This document shows positions 33,401 through 42,770 of a stretch of DNA of 64,000 nt, piece after piece. A model generated the notes under the pieces. It was given only the letters and a program-made list of their open reading frames with translations, did not search any database and was not told the DNA's origin. Made by a program: the position numbers and the translations under genes. Every line of letters starts with the position of its first letter. Within the stretch, counting starts at the first letter, position 1. The stretch is from an uncultured Bacteroidales bacterium (GTDB lineage Bacteria; Bacteroidota; Bacteroidia; Bacteroidales; Muribaculaceae): NCBI GenBank assembly GCA_902776435.1, contig CACYQB010000009.1, positions 1-64,000 on the forward strand, read 5' to 3'.

Positions 33401-34543
33401 TTACTTGTTGTGGACAGGTCGGATTGACATGTGAAATGCCCGCAGATGGTCAATAAACTCAGGGGTAAAGTCATCTCCGTTATTGCTATTGAATTTGAAG
33501 ATCCAAGCCGTAACCACACCCTCGTTAACGCCATAACTGCGTTGTTCGGCTGTGCCTGGCGTCGTGCAACTGGTCGATGTCCAGTAGTATCCCCTGTTAT
33601 AGACTCCATACGGCCCTGCTTGGAAACGGTGACCGGTGCCCATGTCGTCACCATACAATCCAGCTAGAGGCATGATGATGCTGTTGCCGTTGGGACCAAT
33701 GACTTCATACCACTTGATATCACCCCAGTTCCGCAGTTTCCACTGGCATTGCTCACACAACTCCTTCGCCTCTTCAACAGTGGGGATGCGCCAGCCTTCA
33801 CCCCAATAGTTAGCCACAACATCCAGCTCGCTGCCGCTGATGTCGGCTGGTGGATTGCTGCCGCCATAGTTATCGGTGTTCCATGTGTAACCATTGTCAT
33901 TCCATCCGATGCCCTGCGCGGAATAGAGTACGCCAGTAGAATCACCCCAAGCCACACGAGCGCCATAATTACGAGGCAGTTTTGCTCCGAAGTTGCAATT
34001 GGCCCAAAGAACTGACAGACCCAGGTCAATAGCCTTTAGTGAATCCGGCTTAGCGAAATAATTGTTTGAATCACCAGAACCGTCGTCGCCATTGCCACCA
34101 CCATTATAGTTTTCATACCAAAATTGGTAATACCTCATTGTCACAGCATCCGTGACAGTTCCATTATTTCTTTTACTGCGAATCAACTTGACAAAGCAAA
34201 CGACATGACCTTTATTCTCGGGGTTTGTTTCGGCATAATTCCGATACAAGCTGTCACAAGTCGTGAGCAACGCAGTCTCCCTTTCCCGTTCATCACCCTG
34301 CATAGTCTCATTCTCGCTCACAGCCTGCTTCATGAAATAGACAGTTCTGGATAAGCGGTCAAATACTGGATTAACCATCCCGCTTTCATCCTCAGCATTA
34401 TCGGACAAATGCAGCATCACTTCGGACTGGATGCTCAAGTAATAGGTATATTCACCGTTATACACATCCTCGTTGTCTTTACACGAGGTACCTATCATCA
34501 TCAAGATGACGATAAGCCATATTAAAGAGTTGCGATTTTTCAT
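33401..34543 (-). CDS. FISUMP-domain lipoprotein 1
   Basis: A 380-aa predicted surface lipoprotein. The signal peptide ends at IGTSC, and the residues after the cysteine (KDNED) look like a Bacteroidetes lipoprotein export signal, so exposure on the outer surface is likely. Residues about 25-165 are a variable helical domain; the C-terminal 200 residues are a FISUMP (Fibrobacter major paralogue) domain: AIDLGLSVLWANCN, WGEGWRIPTVEEAKEL, VIGPNGNSIIMPLAG, YYWTSTS and a final HMSIRPV. Ligand unknown. It is the younger partner or parent of lipoprotein 2, from which it differs by tandem duplication. Confidence 0.82.
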   Translation of the reverse strand: MKNRNSLIWLIVILMMIGTSCKDNEDVYNGEYTYYLSIQSEVMLHLSDNAEDESGMVNPVFDRLSRTVYFMKQAVSENETMQGDERERETALLTTCDSLYRNYAETNPENKGHVVCFVKLIRSKRNNGTVTDAVTMRYYQFWYENYNGGGNGDDGSGDSNNYFAKPDSLKAIDLGLSVLWANCNFGAKLPRNYGARVAWGDSTGVLYSAQGIGWNDNGYTWNTDNYGGSNPPADISGSELDVVANYWGEGWRIPTVEEAKELCEQCQWKLRNWGDIKWYEVIGPNGNSIIMPLAGLYGDDMGTGHRFQAGPYGVYNRGYYWTSTSCTTPGTAEQRSYGVNEGVVTAWIFKFNSNNGDDFTPEFIDHLRAFHMSIRPVHNK

Positions 34544-34577
34544 CCTTTTATCGATTTTACGTTATTTTAAACTTGAT

Positions 34578-35714
34578 TTACTTGTTGTGGACAGGTCGGA
34601 TTGACATGTGGTAGGCCCTCAAATAATCTATAAAGTACTGGCGTGCCGAGTCATTTTCGCTATTGGGGAAAAACCTGAAACTCCAGGCTGTAATTACGCC
34701 TTCATTAACGCCATAGCCTCGTTCCTCGACTGTACTTGGCGTCGGACAACTGGTCGATGTCCAGTAGCTTCCCATTTCATTAGTACCGAGCGGCCCCCTG
34801 TGGAAACGGGGCACAGCAGACAAGTCGTCGCCATAGACTCCTGCCAATGGCATGATGATGCTGTTGCCATTTGGACCGATGACCTCAAACCACTTGATGT
34901 CACCATAGGTTTGCAGTTTCCACTCACATTGCTCGCACAACTCCTTCGCCTCGCTATAACTGGGCATGCGCCAGCCGTCACTCCAGTTAAACGCCACGAC
35001 ATCCAAGTCACTGCCACCGATATCATCAGGTGGATTGTTGCCGCCATAGTTAGTCGTGTTCCATGTGTAAGCATCATTTTTCCAATTAATGCCTTGGCCA
35101 GACCACAATCTGCCTGTGGGGTCGCCCCACGCAATATGGGCACCATAATCACGAGGCAATTTTGCACCCATGTTGCAATTGGCCCAAAGAACCGACAACC
35201 CCAAGTCAACAGCTTTGAGTGAATCGGGTTTAGCGAGAGCATCATTGGATGACGGATTATTGCCTTCACCTTCATTGATCTCTTTCCAGAATTGGTAATA
35301 CTTCATTGTCACAGCATCTGTGACGGTTCCATTATTTCTTTTACAGCGGATCAACTTGACATAGCACACGACATGACCTTTATTCTCGGGGTTTGTTTCG
35401 GCATAGTTCCGATACAGGCTGTCACAAGTCGTGAGTAAGGCGGCCTCCCTTTCCCGTTCATCACCCTGCATAGTCTCATTCTTGCTTACCGCCTGCTTCA
35501 TGAAGTAGATGGTTCTGGACAATCGATCGGCAGTATCTTCATTATTCATCCCGCTTGCTGCATCGTCATCGTCTGTCAAATGCAGCATCACTTCGGACTG
35601 AATGGTCAAGTAATAGGTATATTCACCGTTATATACATCCTCGTTGTCTTTACACGAGGTACCTATCATCATCAAGATGACGATAAGCCATATTAAAGAG
35701 TTGCGATTTTTCAT
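34578..35714 (-). CDS. FISUMP-domain lipoprotein 2
   Basis: A 378-aa paralogue of lipoprotein 1. The first 45 residues (MKNRNSLIWLIVILMMIGTSC and beyond) are almost identical to it, as are the helical domain and the last residues; the central FISUMP segment differs more (YSEAKELCEQCEWKL, GVYGDDLSAVPRF). Same lipobox and KDNED export-like signal. The start at 35714 matches the lipoprotein 1 start; upstream codons are non-coding. A 34-bp gap to lipoprotein 1 suggests co-transcription. Confidence 0.82.
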   Translation of the reverse strand: MKNRNSLIWLIVILMMIGTSCKDNEDVYNGEYTYYLTIQSEVMLHLTDDDDAASGMNNEDTADRLSRTIYFMKQAVSKNETMQGDEREREAALLTTCDSLYRNYAETNPENKGHVVCYVKLIRCKRNNGTVTDAVTMKYYQFWKEINEGEGNNPSSNDALAKPDSLKAVDLGLSVLWANCNMGAKLPRDYGAHIAWGDPTGRLWSGQGINWKNDAYTWNTTNYGGNNPPDDIGGSDLDVVAFNWSDGWRMPSYSEAKELCEQCEWKLQTYGDIKWFEVIGPNGNSIIMPLAGVYGDDLSAVPRFHRGPLGTNEMGSYWTSTSCPTPSTVEERGYGVNEGVITAWSFRFFPNSENDSARQYFIDYLRAYHMSIRPVHNK

Positions 35715-35866
35715 CCTTTTATCGGTTTTTGGGTTTATAAAATCTTGGCTACAACTGTACAGGACAGCCAGTGTCATCGAGATACAATCTAATCATTAGA
35801 CATGCTTTTACAAATGCTGTTTATTTACCCCTCCCATTTTAACATTTCTTAATACAATACACATTT

Positions 35867-35910
35867 GAGATGGTTCACTCCAAGCCTGTAAAGCTAAGAG
35901 GAACCATCTC
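35867..35910 (-). terminator. Hairpin downstream of lipoprotein 3
   Basis: GAGATGGTT (35867-35875) pairs with AACCATCTC (35902-35910), 50 bp after the lipoprotein 3 stop on the minus strand; no strong T-run. Confidence 0.45.
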
Positions 35911-35959
35911 ATTCCCAGAAATCACGTTCGGGAGCTAGTATGAAAAAACACTTCAACAA

Positions 35960-36712
35960 TTATTTGTCGTGAACAGGACGGATAGACAAGTGGAATGCCC
36001 TCACATAATCACGAAAGACATGGTTCCCTTCAGTTCCAACCCAAAGGCCTATCCATGCGGTCAAGACTCCTGGATTAATTTTGTATCCGCGCATGTCACT
36101 TTGTTTCCAACTTATGCTTGATGTCCAATAGAAAGCGCCCTGATTGACGTAAACTGGACCACCAAGAAACCGGGTATTCTCATGAGTATCATCATCGAAA
36201 TACATACCAGCTATCGGCCAGGAAATGCTGTTACCATTAGGACCAGTGACCTCATACCATTTTACGCCCGCTTGCTCCAATTGAGTCCAATGACATTTCG
36301 TCATCAATTCCTCCATTTCGTAATAAGTGGGCATTCGCCATCCATCACCCCAATGTACAGCAACGACATCCAGTTCAGTACCACTAATATTGTTAGGTGG
36401 AGTGTTGCCGCCATAGTTGACTGTATTCCACGAATAGCCGTTTTCGTTATAAATGATACCATCACCTGACCACAATGCGCCCGTGGGGTCACCCCACGCG
36501 AAATAGCCGCCATAGTCCGTAGGCGAACTGGCTCCCAAGTTACAGTTGGACCACAAAACCGATAGTCCCAAGTCAACCGCCTCTACAGCGCTCGATTTTT
36601 GAAGATTAAACACGGGCGGCTCAATGCTAACATCTGGCTCATCATCCTTGCCGCATCCTGCCGCCATCAGCAGGATAACAAGTATTCCAAATAAATAATT
36701 AATCGTTTTCAT
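35960..36712 (-). CDS. FISUMP-domain lipoprotein 3 (short form)
   Basis: A 250-aa lipoprotein: signal MKTINYLFGILVILLMAAGC, then KDDEPD, a strong export-type acidic signal, then the FISUMP domain almost at once (AVDLGLSVLWSNCN to HLSIRPVHDK). It lacks the 140-residue helical domain of the other three paralogues, so it is a natural short form. It starts 13 bp after lipoprotein 4 and is probably on the same message. Ligand unknown. Confidence 0.82.
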   Translation of the reverse strand: MKTINYLFGILVILLMAAGCGKDDEPDVSIEPPVFNLQKSSAVEAVDLGLSVLWSNCNLGASSPTDYGGYFAWGDPTGALWSGDGIIYNENGYSWNTVNYGGNTPPNNISGTELDVVAVHWGDGWRMPTYYEMEELMTKCHWTQLEQAGVKWYEVTGPNGNSISWPIAGMYFDDDTHENTRFLGGPVYVNQGAFYWTSSISWKQSDMRGYKINPGVLTAWIGLWVGTEGNHVFRDYVRAFHLSIRPVHDK

Positions 36713-36725
36713 CGTTTTTCTTTTC

Positions 36726-37895
36726 TTAGTTAGGTTGAATATCTCCAGACTTAATATAGATAGGGCGAATTGACATGTGGAAGGCCCGCAGATGTTCATT
36801 GAACATGTTCAGCCCGGTCAAATCGCCTCGCGATGAATCACACACGAACATCCAAGCGGTTGCCACACCCTGTTTAACGGCATAGCCCCTGGTTTGGGAC
36901 GTACCTGGTGTATCACAGATCGTTGATGTCCAATACCACCCCGAGAAGTTAGTATGCAATGGGCCCTCCATTAGAAGCGAACTGCCCTTGCGGGGAAGTA
37001 TGCCGTAAATACCCGCCAACGGTATGATGATGCTGTTGCCGTTGGGACCGATGACCTCATACCAGTTGCGGCCATCCTGAGAACGCAGTTTCCACTCGCA
37101 TTTGCTACACAATTCGTACGCCTCATTACCACTTGGAGTACGCCATCCGGCACCCCAATGTGCCGTCACAACGTCAAGAGAAGTACCGCCTATCTCGGTC
37201 GGGGGATTCATGCCACCATAGTTATTGGTATTCCAGACAAAAGCACCCGCTTGCTTGTAAATGCCAGTTCCATCCCACAGTTCGCCCGTCGGGTCGCCCC
37301 AGCCAAAGTAACCGCCATAGTCTTCAGGTGATTTAGCCCCCAGATTACAATTGGCCCACATGACCGATAGACCTAAATCAATAGCTTCTAAGGCTTCGGG
37401 CTTATTCAATGAGAACTCTGGCGGGGTTGGATCGCCAGACCCGCTTGGTTCAACGTCCTTAAGGGCACGGAAATAATAGGTCTTGAGGGTAGTGCCTTCT
37501 TTGGATTCCCCATTCACCATCTTTCTGCGGACAATCTGCACATAGCAAAGGGTTTGCCCAGAATACTGGACATAGGCCGATGAATATTCACGATAAATGC
37601 TGTCACATGCCGTAAGCAGGGCTGATTCAACACCTGTCGTGCTTTGGTCTGACTCATACTGTGCCATGACACTCTTCATCTTTGAGACCGTCCTGGAAAT
37701 CACACTCACTTGCCCACCCACCAGTGAACCTTCTTCCTCAGCATTATCCGACAATTCCAATGTTACTTCTGACTGTATGAGCATATAATAATTGTAGACT
37801 GCACTGGGTTCGTCGTTTTTATCCCCGCACGAAGTACCTATAACTATCATGACAGCTACAAGCCAAAACAATCTTTTACAAGTTTCCATTATCAT
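36726..37895 (-). CDS. FISUMP-domain lipoprotein 4
   Basis: A 389-aa paralogue with signal peptide ending at IGTSC followed by GDKNDEPS, a helical domain like those of copies 1 and 2 but more diverged, and the FISUMP domain (AIDLGLSVMWANCNLGA to HMSIRPIYIK). It is the first gene of the array behind the promoter at 37940-37969, divergent from the TPR/HTH regulator. A start two codons later (37889) is possible. Confidence 0.82.
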   Translation of the reverse strand: MIMETCKRLFWLVAVMIVIGTSCGDKNDEPSAVYNYYMLIQSEVTLELSDNAEEEGSLVGGQVSVISRTVSKMKSVMAQYESDQSTTGVESALLTACDSIYREYSSAYVQYSGQTLCYVQIVRRKMVNGESKEGTTLKTYYFRALKDVEPSGSGDPTPPEFSLNKPEALEAIDLGLSVMWANCNLGAKSPEDYGGYFGWGDPTGELWDGTGIYKQAGAFVWNTNNYGGMNPPTEIGGTSLDVVTAHWGAGWRTPSGNEAYELCSKCEWKLRSQDGRNWYEVIGPNGNSIIIPLAGIYGILPRKGSSLLMEGPLHTNFSGWYWTSTICDTPGTSQTRGYAVKQGVATAWMFVCDSSRGDLTGLNMFNEHLRAFHMSIRPIYIKSGDIQPN

Positions 37896-37939
37896 ATCAT
37901 CTATTATAAAGGTTAGTAAAAGTGGATTTTACTCGGTTA

Positions 37940-37969
37940 CAAAGTTAGCTTGAAGAAGTCAATAAACAA
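37940..37969 (-). promoter_or_regulatory. Promoter of the lipoprotein array
   Basis: TTG (37969-37967), 19-bp spacer, TAACTTTG (37947-37940) on the minus strand, 44 bp before the lipoprotein 4 start. Confidence 0.65.
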
Positions 37970-38087
37970 TGGAATTCAGCATAATTCAAAGTTAATTTGA
38001 TTACACGTAATATATTGAAATACAATGATTTACAAAAATAAAAGTTAATGTATTGGTAACATGGGAAAATGTGTTGTTTTTTTTAGT

Positions 38088-38095
38088 TATTTTTG
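38088..38095 (+). promoter_or_regulatory. -7 element of the TPR/HTH regulator gene
   Basis: TATTTTTG 35 bp before the start; no -33 TTTG at normal spacing. The two divergent promoters lie about 140 bp apart, leaving room for a shared control site. Confidence 0.5.
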
Positions 38096-38130
38096 CGTCA
38101 AAGAATCACTTTATTTCATAGGCACTACCA

Positions 38131-40074
38131 ATGACTAAACCCATTTTCCATAACAAAAAGTGGACTGCACTTGCCCTAGTGGGTGCAATCACGGTGATGT
38201 CTATATTGTGCTCCCACCCCAACCACACCGAGCTGTTATCTCATGTCGATTCCTTGTTGGTGAAAAACAAATCACAGCAGGCCCTAAATAGCCTAATGGA
38301 CATGGACAGGAGTGAATTCAACAAAAGAGATCAGGCATATTATAACCTGCTATTAACCCAAGCCAAATACAAGAATCATATCAATGCCACTAGCGACTCG
38401 GGCATCAATGACGCTGTTTCATACTATACCAAATCTGAAGACAAAGAAAAGCATACCAGTTCTCTTATCTATCAAGGTCTTGTAAACGAAGAATTAGGTA
38501 ACTACGACAAGGCTGTCCTTTGCTATCACAAGGCAGAACGTACTGCCCTCAAAACCGACATATCCAATCAAGCTTTCGCCAAATTAAGGCTGGGATATCT
38601 GTACAAGTCTCAATTCGTTGGAGCCAAAATCATCGCATCAAACAAGTTTCAAGAGGCATTAAAGTTGTATAAACAAATGGGGAATCAACAATTTGTCATC
38701 TTGTGCTTGAAAGAAATAGGAGAACTTTACTGCGACCAAAAAGGCAAGGCCGAAAGTGCTTTACATTATATCAATGAGGCTTTAGATTTAGCAAAGGCCT
38801 TGCCAACGGAGCAATATGCGCTTTTCTCAACATACACCTGTCGAGCCCAATACTATGCCTCGGTAGAAAACGACTATACCAAGGCTAAAAACGATGCCCT
38901 CAAAGCCATTTCATCAATAGACAGTAACCAAATTGACAATCCTAGGGCGCATTTTACTGCTGCATTGGCCTACATCAACCTACAACAACTGGACTCATGC
39001 ATTCATTATCTCAAGTATGCACCTGAAATGACATGCTATGCTGATAGTATCCTTTATTTTAAAGTCCTGTCAAACATCAACTTTCATCAGGCGGATTATC
39101 CTCAGGCTTTTTCTTACTATAAGAAGGCCATGAATCTTGAAGATTCAGCTCTTGTCAACAGTCTAACTCACAGATTGTTGACAATAGAAAAAAGGTATGA
39201 TCTTCAAAATGAGGAATTGCAGAATGAGAAGCTACGTTCTAATCTCAAGAATACTTGGTTGGCACTTGCTGTACTTGCTGCTATCGGTCTAGGTCTATTA
39301 TCTATTGCTCTCGGTTATCGGTCCAGGTTACGCAACAAGGAACATGAATTTGAACTACTCAGAGCTGATTTGGACAGTTCAACAAACAGTCTAGAACAAG
39401 TTCAAGCAACACTGAGTAGTTACGAGGAAGACATGAACCAAGCCACATCCACTATTACAAAACTAAACCAAGAAATTGATGCTGCCCATCAACGTCTGAT
39501 TGACATGGAATCCGAGCGGACGCATTATCAAAAAAATGTTGAGTCATCACGCCAAAGCATCACACTGCTAAATGACCAGATAGCGGTTGTGAAAAATGAG
39601 TTAGTTAGCAAGGAGCGCGAAAGAGCCGAATTGAACGACCGATTGGCTGAGCTGGAACACAGGAAAGGTCAGTCTGACGAAATCATTTCGATTCTTGATG
39701 GTCAAATCAAGGTGATACACCAACTGATGCAGTGGGCTTACGAGTTGGACGGCAATGCCTTTACCAAGAAATTCAACTCAATAATGACGATACAGGAGAA
39801 GAAAAACTCGTCCAGTTATTGGAGCAACCTGCAATCACTGGTCAATGACCTCTATGACAACATCCTTGTCAAGGCACAAGAGCAAGCAGGAGGCACACTG
39901 CGTGATGATGAGTTGAACTTTATCGCTCTGTACTGCTGTGGTTTCTCCCGAACAGCCATTATGGTCTGTATGAATTATAAACACATCGTTACCATCTCGA
40001 ACAAGAAAGTGCAAATCGCCAAGAAATTGGGCATCAACAACCTTGACAAATTTGTTGAGCCTTATCAACGCTAG
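38131..40074 (+). CDS. Membrane TPR protein with C-terminal HTH
   Basis: A 647-aa protein of the Bacteroidales membrane TPR regulator type. An N-terminal hydrophobic segment (LALVGAITVMSILC) is a signal or lipoprotein-like anchor; residues about 35-360 are TPR-like helical repeats (LGNYDKAVLCYHKAE, KFQEALKLYKQMG); a membrane helix follows at about 373-393 (LALAVLAAIGLGLLSIAL); then a long coiled coil (400-520) and a C-terminal LuxR-like helix-turn-helix (DDELNFIALYCCGFS to KKVQIAKKLGI). The layout suggests outside sensing coupled to DNA binding inside. It diverges from the FISUMP lipoproteins, which it may regulate (inference). Confidence 0.82.
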   Translation: MTKPIFHNKKWTALALVGAITVMSILCSHPNHTELLSHVDSLLVKNKSQQALNSLMDMDRSEFNKRDQAYYNLLLTQAKYKNHINATSDSGINDAVSYYTKSEDKEKHTSSLIYQGLVNEELGNYDKAVLCYHKAERTALKTDISNQAFAKLRLGYLYKSQFVGAKIIASNKFQEALKLYKQMGNQQFVILCLKEIGELYCDQKGKAESALHYINEALDLAKALPTEQYALFSTYTCRAQYYASVENDYTKAKNDALKAISSIDSNQIDNPRAHFTAALAYINLQQLDSCIHYLKYAPEMTCYADSILYFKVLSNINFHQADYPQAFSYYKKAMNLEDSALVNSLTHRLLTIEKRYDLQNEELQNEKLRSNLKNTWLALAVLAAIGLGLLSIALGYRSRLRNKEHEFELLRADLDSSTNSLEQVQATLSSYEEDMNQATSTITKLNQEIDAAHQRLIDMESERTHYQKNVESSRQSITLLNDQIAVVKNELVSKERERAELNDRLAELEHRKGQSDEIISILDGQIKVIHQLMQWAYELDGNAFTKKFNSIMTIQEKKNSSSYWSNLQSLVNDLYDNILVKAQEQAGGTLRDDELNFIALYCCGFSRTAIMVCMNYKHIVTISNKKVQIAKKLGINNLDKFVEPYQR

Positions 40075-40134
40075 TCTGCGTATGCACAAAAGCGAAAAAG
40101 CGGGAAAAAAGCCGTATGGTTTTCCTCTTTGTTG

Positions 40135-40142
40135 TAATTTTG
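40135..40142 (+). promoter_or_regulatory. -7 element of the EamA transporter gene
   Basis: TAATTTTG 43 bp before the ATG at 40186; it rules out the TTG start at 40147. Confidence 0.55.
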
Positions 40143-40185
40143 TAACTTGAAACGTCGATATCATGAGGCGTTTCAATCTTTTTTC

Positions 40186-41121
40186 ATGAAAACCGATACT
40201 GAGAATACAAATCATAAGGACTGGAGGGCGCATGGTGCGATGCTGCTGGCGATGGTGCTGTTCGGGCTGATGGCAACGTTCTCTAAGGACGTGCTCGCCA
40301 ACGGCGGCATCACGGGGCCTCAACTGGTGGCGTTCCGCGTCATCGGCGCGGCCATCATCTTCTGGCTGGGCTCATTGATCGTGCCGCAACAGCGGGTGAA
40401 GCCACGGGACTTCATCAAGATTGCCGGGGCGGGCTTCTTCGGGTTCGCTCTGGCCCAAGGCGGCTATATCGTGGGCCTGAGTTTCACTTCGCCCATCAAT
40501 GCGACCATCGAGTTGACCACGATGCCCATCTTCACGCTTATCCTGTCGGCCATTCTGCTGCATGAGCGCATCACGCCCCGACGGGCGCTGGGCATCATCA
40601 TGGGTTTCACGGGAGCCGTGCTGCTCATCACCCGCACCACGGCAGGCAGCAGCGGTCAACCGACGGACTTCCGCGGCGACATCCTGATCCTGATTTCCCA
40701 AGTGGGCTACGCCTTCTACCTGACACATTATTCACGGGTTATCCGCAAGTATGACGCCTTCACGTTCAACAAGTGGACATTCACCTTTGCCAGCCTGTTC
40801 ATCCTGCCCTTCACCCTACCCCACATCCTGCAGATTGACTGGCCGGGGATGAGTGCCCGGACGGCTTGCGAAATCGTCTATATCGTGGCTGGAGCCACCT
40901 TCTTCACCTTCCTGCTCGTGGTATATGCCCAGCGACGCCTCTTGCCCACGACGGTGAGCGTCTATAACTACGTGCAGCCCTTTGTCGCCGTGGTGGCCAG
41001 CATGGCCATGGGACTCGCCACGCCCCAGTGGATGCATGCCGTGGCCGCCGCCCTCATCTTCACGGGCGTGTGGCTCGTGACGAGAAGTCGAGTAGTGATT
41101 AGTGAAAAAAAGAAGAGTTAA
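40186..41121 (+). CDS. EamA/DMT-family transporter
   Basis: A 311-aa inner-membrane carrier with about ten hydrophobic helices in two EamA halves (first FGLMATFSKDVLANGG, second from about 160, ending YVQPFVAVVASMAMG). Such drug/metabolite transporters export amino acids, nucleosides or other small molecules; the substrate is unknown. The ATG at 40186 gives a short basic N-terminus before helix 1. It is monocistronic and converges on the GYF gene across a strong terminator. Confidence 0.9.
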   Translation: MKTDTENTNHKDWRAHGAMLLAMVLFGLMATFSKDVLANGGITGPQLVAFRVIGAAIIFWLGSLIVPQQRVKPRDFIKIAGAGFFGFALAQGGYIVGLSFTSPINATIELTTMPIFTLILSAILLHERITPRRALGIIMGFTGAVLLITRTTAGSSGQPTDFRGDILILISQVGYAFYLTHYSRVIRKYDAFTFNKWTFTFASLFILPFTLPHILQIDWPGMSARTACEIVYIVAGATFFTFLLVVYAQRRLLPTTVSVYNYVQPFVAVVASMAMGLATPQWMHAVAAALIFTGVWLVTRSRVVISEKKKS

Positions 41122-41155
41122 TGGTTGACTGGGATAGCCAACTACTAACTCTTCT
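41111..41155. terminator. Bidirectional terminator between EamA and GYF genes
   Basis: AGAAGAGTTA (41111-41120) pairs with TAACTCTTCT (41146-41155); most of the inner sequence extends the stem. It overlaps the last codons of the transporter gene. Confidence 0.75.
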
Positions 41156-41176
41156 CGATTAAATATTAACTTTTAA

Positions 41177-41836
41177 CTAGAAGCTGTAGAGGGAGCCGAA
41201 GGTTCCTTCCTGAATCTGGGGCAGGAACGAGGGATCGGTTGCGATGCGGTAGCCCTGGATGAGCGACCAGATGACGCCGACAGCGACAGTTATCAGCACC
41301 CACTTCTTGGCCGATGCCGAATCGTTGTTAGCACCGGTGACATCGCCCTTCATGTACTTGGATTTGACGCCATTGGCCTTGATGATGGCCAGCACACCTG
41401 TAATCAGGCCCACAATGTTGAAACAGCACAGCAGTGATGCCGCAGTGACAAGAATCGACTCGATGAGCCACGTCTTGGGCATGATCTGGTTGGTAGGCTG
41501 ATTGGTGCTGGGGCCGTATTGCGGTGGAGCGTAGGGCTGGTTGGGCGTGCCCTGGCCGTAGGGAGTGGGCTGCGTGGGTTGCTGGCCTCCGAAGGGCGGC
41601 ACTTGGGGCATCGGGTCACCCATGGGGGGCACCTGAGGCATCGACACATCGATGTTACCGGGATTGAAGGGCGTGCCATTGAGGATAGCCATCAATTCGG
41701 GTACCTGGCTCGCCGACACCCAATTGGGCATCCCCTCGCCCCAGACGAGCGAGTTGACCGTCAAGCCGTGCAGCATCAATTCATTGGGTTCAAACGGTCC
41801 TGCAGGCTGGCCGTTTTCTGCAATATAGTACTTCAT
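41177..41836 (-). CDS. GYF_2 and CD225/dispanin domain membrane protein
   Basis: A 219-aa protein. The N-terminal 50 residues are a GYF_2 domain (YYIAENGQPAGPF, LVWGEGMPNWVSA), then a Pro/Gln/Gly-rich linker with PQVPP and QPTQPTPYG, then two membrane helices in a CD225/dispanin arrangement (PKTWLIESILVTAASLLCC; GVLAIIKANGV; AKKWVLITVAVGVIW). The GYF part probably binds proline-rich partners in the cytosol. This combination is common in Bacteroidetes; the role is unknown. Confidence 0.85.
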   Translation of the reverse strand: MKYYIAENGQPAGPFEPNELMLHGLTVNSLVWGEGMPNWVSASQVPELMAILNGTPFNPGNIDVSMPQVPPMGDPMPQVPPFGGQQPTQPTPYGQGTPNQPYAPPQYGPSTNQPTNQIMPKTWLIESILVTAASLLCCFNIVGLITGVLAIIKANGVKSKYMKGDVTGANNDSASAKKWVLITVAVGVIWSLIQGYRIATDPSFLPQIQEGTFGSLYSF

Positions 41837-41884
41837 AATTTCACGATTTAGTCTGTAATAAATCTTCTATCCATCCTAAAACAA

Positions 41885-41965
41885 TCTCACGCCAAGTCGC
41901 TGAGCCGCTAAGAAAACATATCATTAAAATAAGAGAACTTAGCGCCTTTGCGGCTTAGCGTGAGA
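41885..41965 (-). terminator. Large hairpin terminator of sdhCAB
   Basis: Left arm 41885-41912 (TCTCACGCCAAG... to CTAAG) and right arm 41938-41965 (CTTAGCG... to GCGTGAGA) are nearly complementary over about 27 bp with a 25-nt AT-rich loop. It belongs to the GCTAAGCCGC repeat family and starts 18 bp after the sdhB stop. Confidence 0.8.
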
Positions 41966-41982
41966 CTGAATATCTCGCAGGA

Positions 41983-42738
41983 TTAGTCGCTGCACTTAGC
42001 GCAGACGAACTCGCGGTTCAGGCGGGCGATGTTGCTCAGCTTGATGTTCTTGGGGCACTCGGCGGCACAGGCACCGGTGTTGGTGCAGTTACCGAAACCG
42101 AGTTCGTCCATCTTGGCGAGCATGGCCTTCACGCGGCGCTTGGCCTCGGCACGGCCCTGGGGCAGCAATGCGAACTGGCTGACCTTGGCGCTGAGGAACA
42201 GCATGGCCGAACCGTTCTTGCAAGCGGCAACACAGGCACCGCAACCGATGCAGGTAGCGCTGTCCATAGCCTCGTCGGCGGCCTCCTTGCTGATGGGAAT
42301 TGCATTAGCATCCTGGGCACCACCGGTCTGGAAGCTCACGTAGCCACCAGCCTGCTGAATCTGGTCAAAGGCGTTGCGGTTAACCATCAAGTCCTTGATC
42401 ACGGGGAAAGCAGCCGAGCGCCAGGGCTCAACCGTGATGGTGTCACCATCCTTGAAGCGGCGCATGTAAAGCTGGCAGGTGGTTGCTCCGGTAGCGGGAC
42501 CGTGGGGGTGACCGTTAACATAGAGCGAGCACATGCCGCAGATACCCTCACGGCAGTCGTGGTCAAAGGTGACAGGCTCCTCGCCCTTCTCGATGAGCTG
42601 CTCGTTCAGGATATCCAACATCTCCAGGAAAGAGGTGTCGGTGGGGATGTCGCTCATCGGATAGGTCTCAAAACGGCCCTCGCTATGAGCGTCCTTCTGA
42701 CGCCAAACCTTAAGCGTAAAACTTATATTCGTATCCAT
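41983..42738 (-). CDS. sdhB: Succinate dehydrogenase/fumarate reductase iron-sulfur subunit
   Basis: Electron-transfer subunit, 251 aa. The [2Fe-2S] cysteines are in [15 protein letters not shown]; the [4Fe-4S] and [3Fe-4S] cysteines in [14 protein letters not shown] and [15 protein letters not shown], with an extra CAKC at the end. It carries electrons between SdhA and the quinone site in SdhC. Third gene of sdhCAB, 32 bp after sdhA. In anaerobic Bacteroidales the complex normally runs as fumarate reductase to make succinate. Confidence 0.96.
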   Translation of the reverse strand: MDTNISFTLKVWRQKDAHSEGRFETYPMSDIPTDTSFLEMLDILNEQLIEKGEEPVTFDHDCREGICGMCSLYVNGHPHGPATGATTCQLYMRRFKDGDTITVEPWRSAAFPVIKDLMVNRNAFDQIQQAGGYVSFQTGGAQDANAIPISKEAADEAMDSATCIGCGACVAACKNGSAMLFLSAKVSQFALLPQGRAEAKRRVKAMLAKMDELGFGNCTNTGACAAECPKNIKLSNIARLNREFVCAKCSD

Positions 42739-42770
42739 TGTATTCGATGAATTTTTAAAAGGGTGATTGA

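Larger units (their letters stand above)
33374..35714 (-). repeat. 1.17-kb tandem duplication carrying lipoprotein genes 1 and 2
   Basis: The trailer sequence beginning TCGATTTTACGTTATTTT occurs at 33374 and again at 34551 (1177 bp apart), and the start-codon region CATCCTTTTATCG recurs 1171 bp apart (34541 and 35712). The two genes keep near-identical 5' and 3' ends while their central codons have diverged. Confidence 0.85.
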
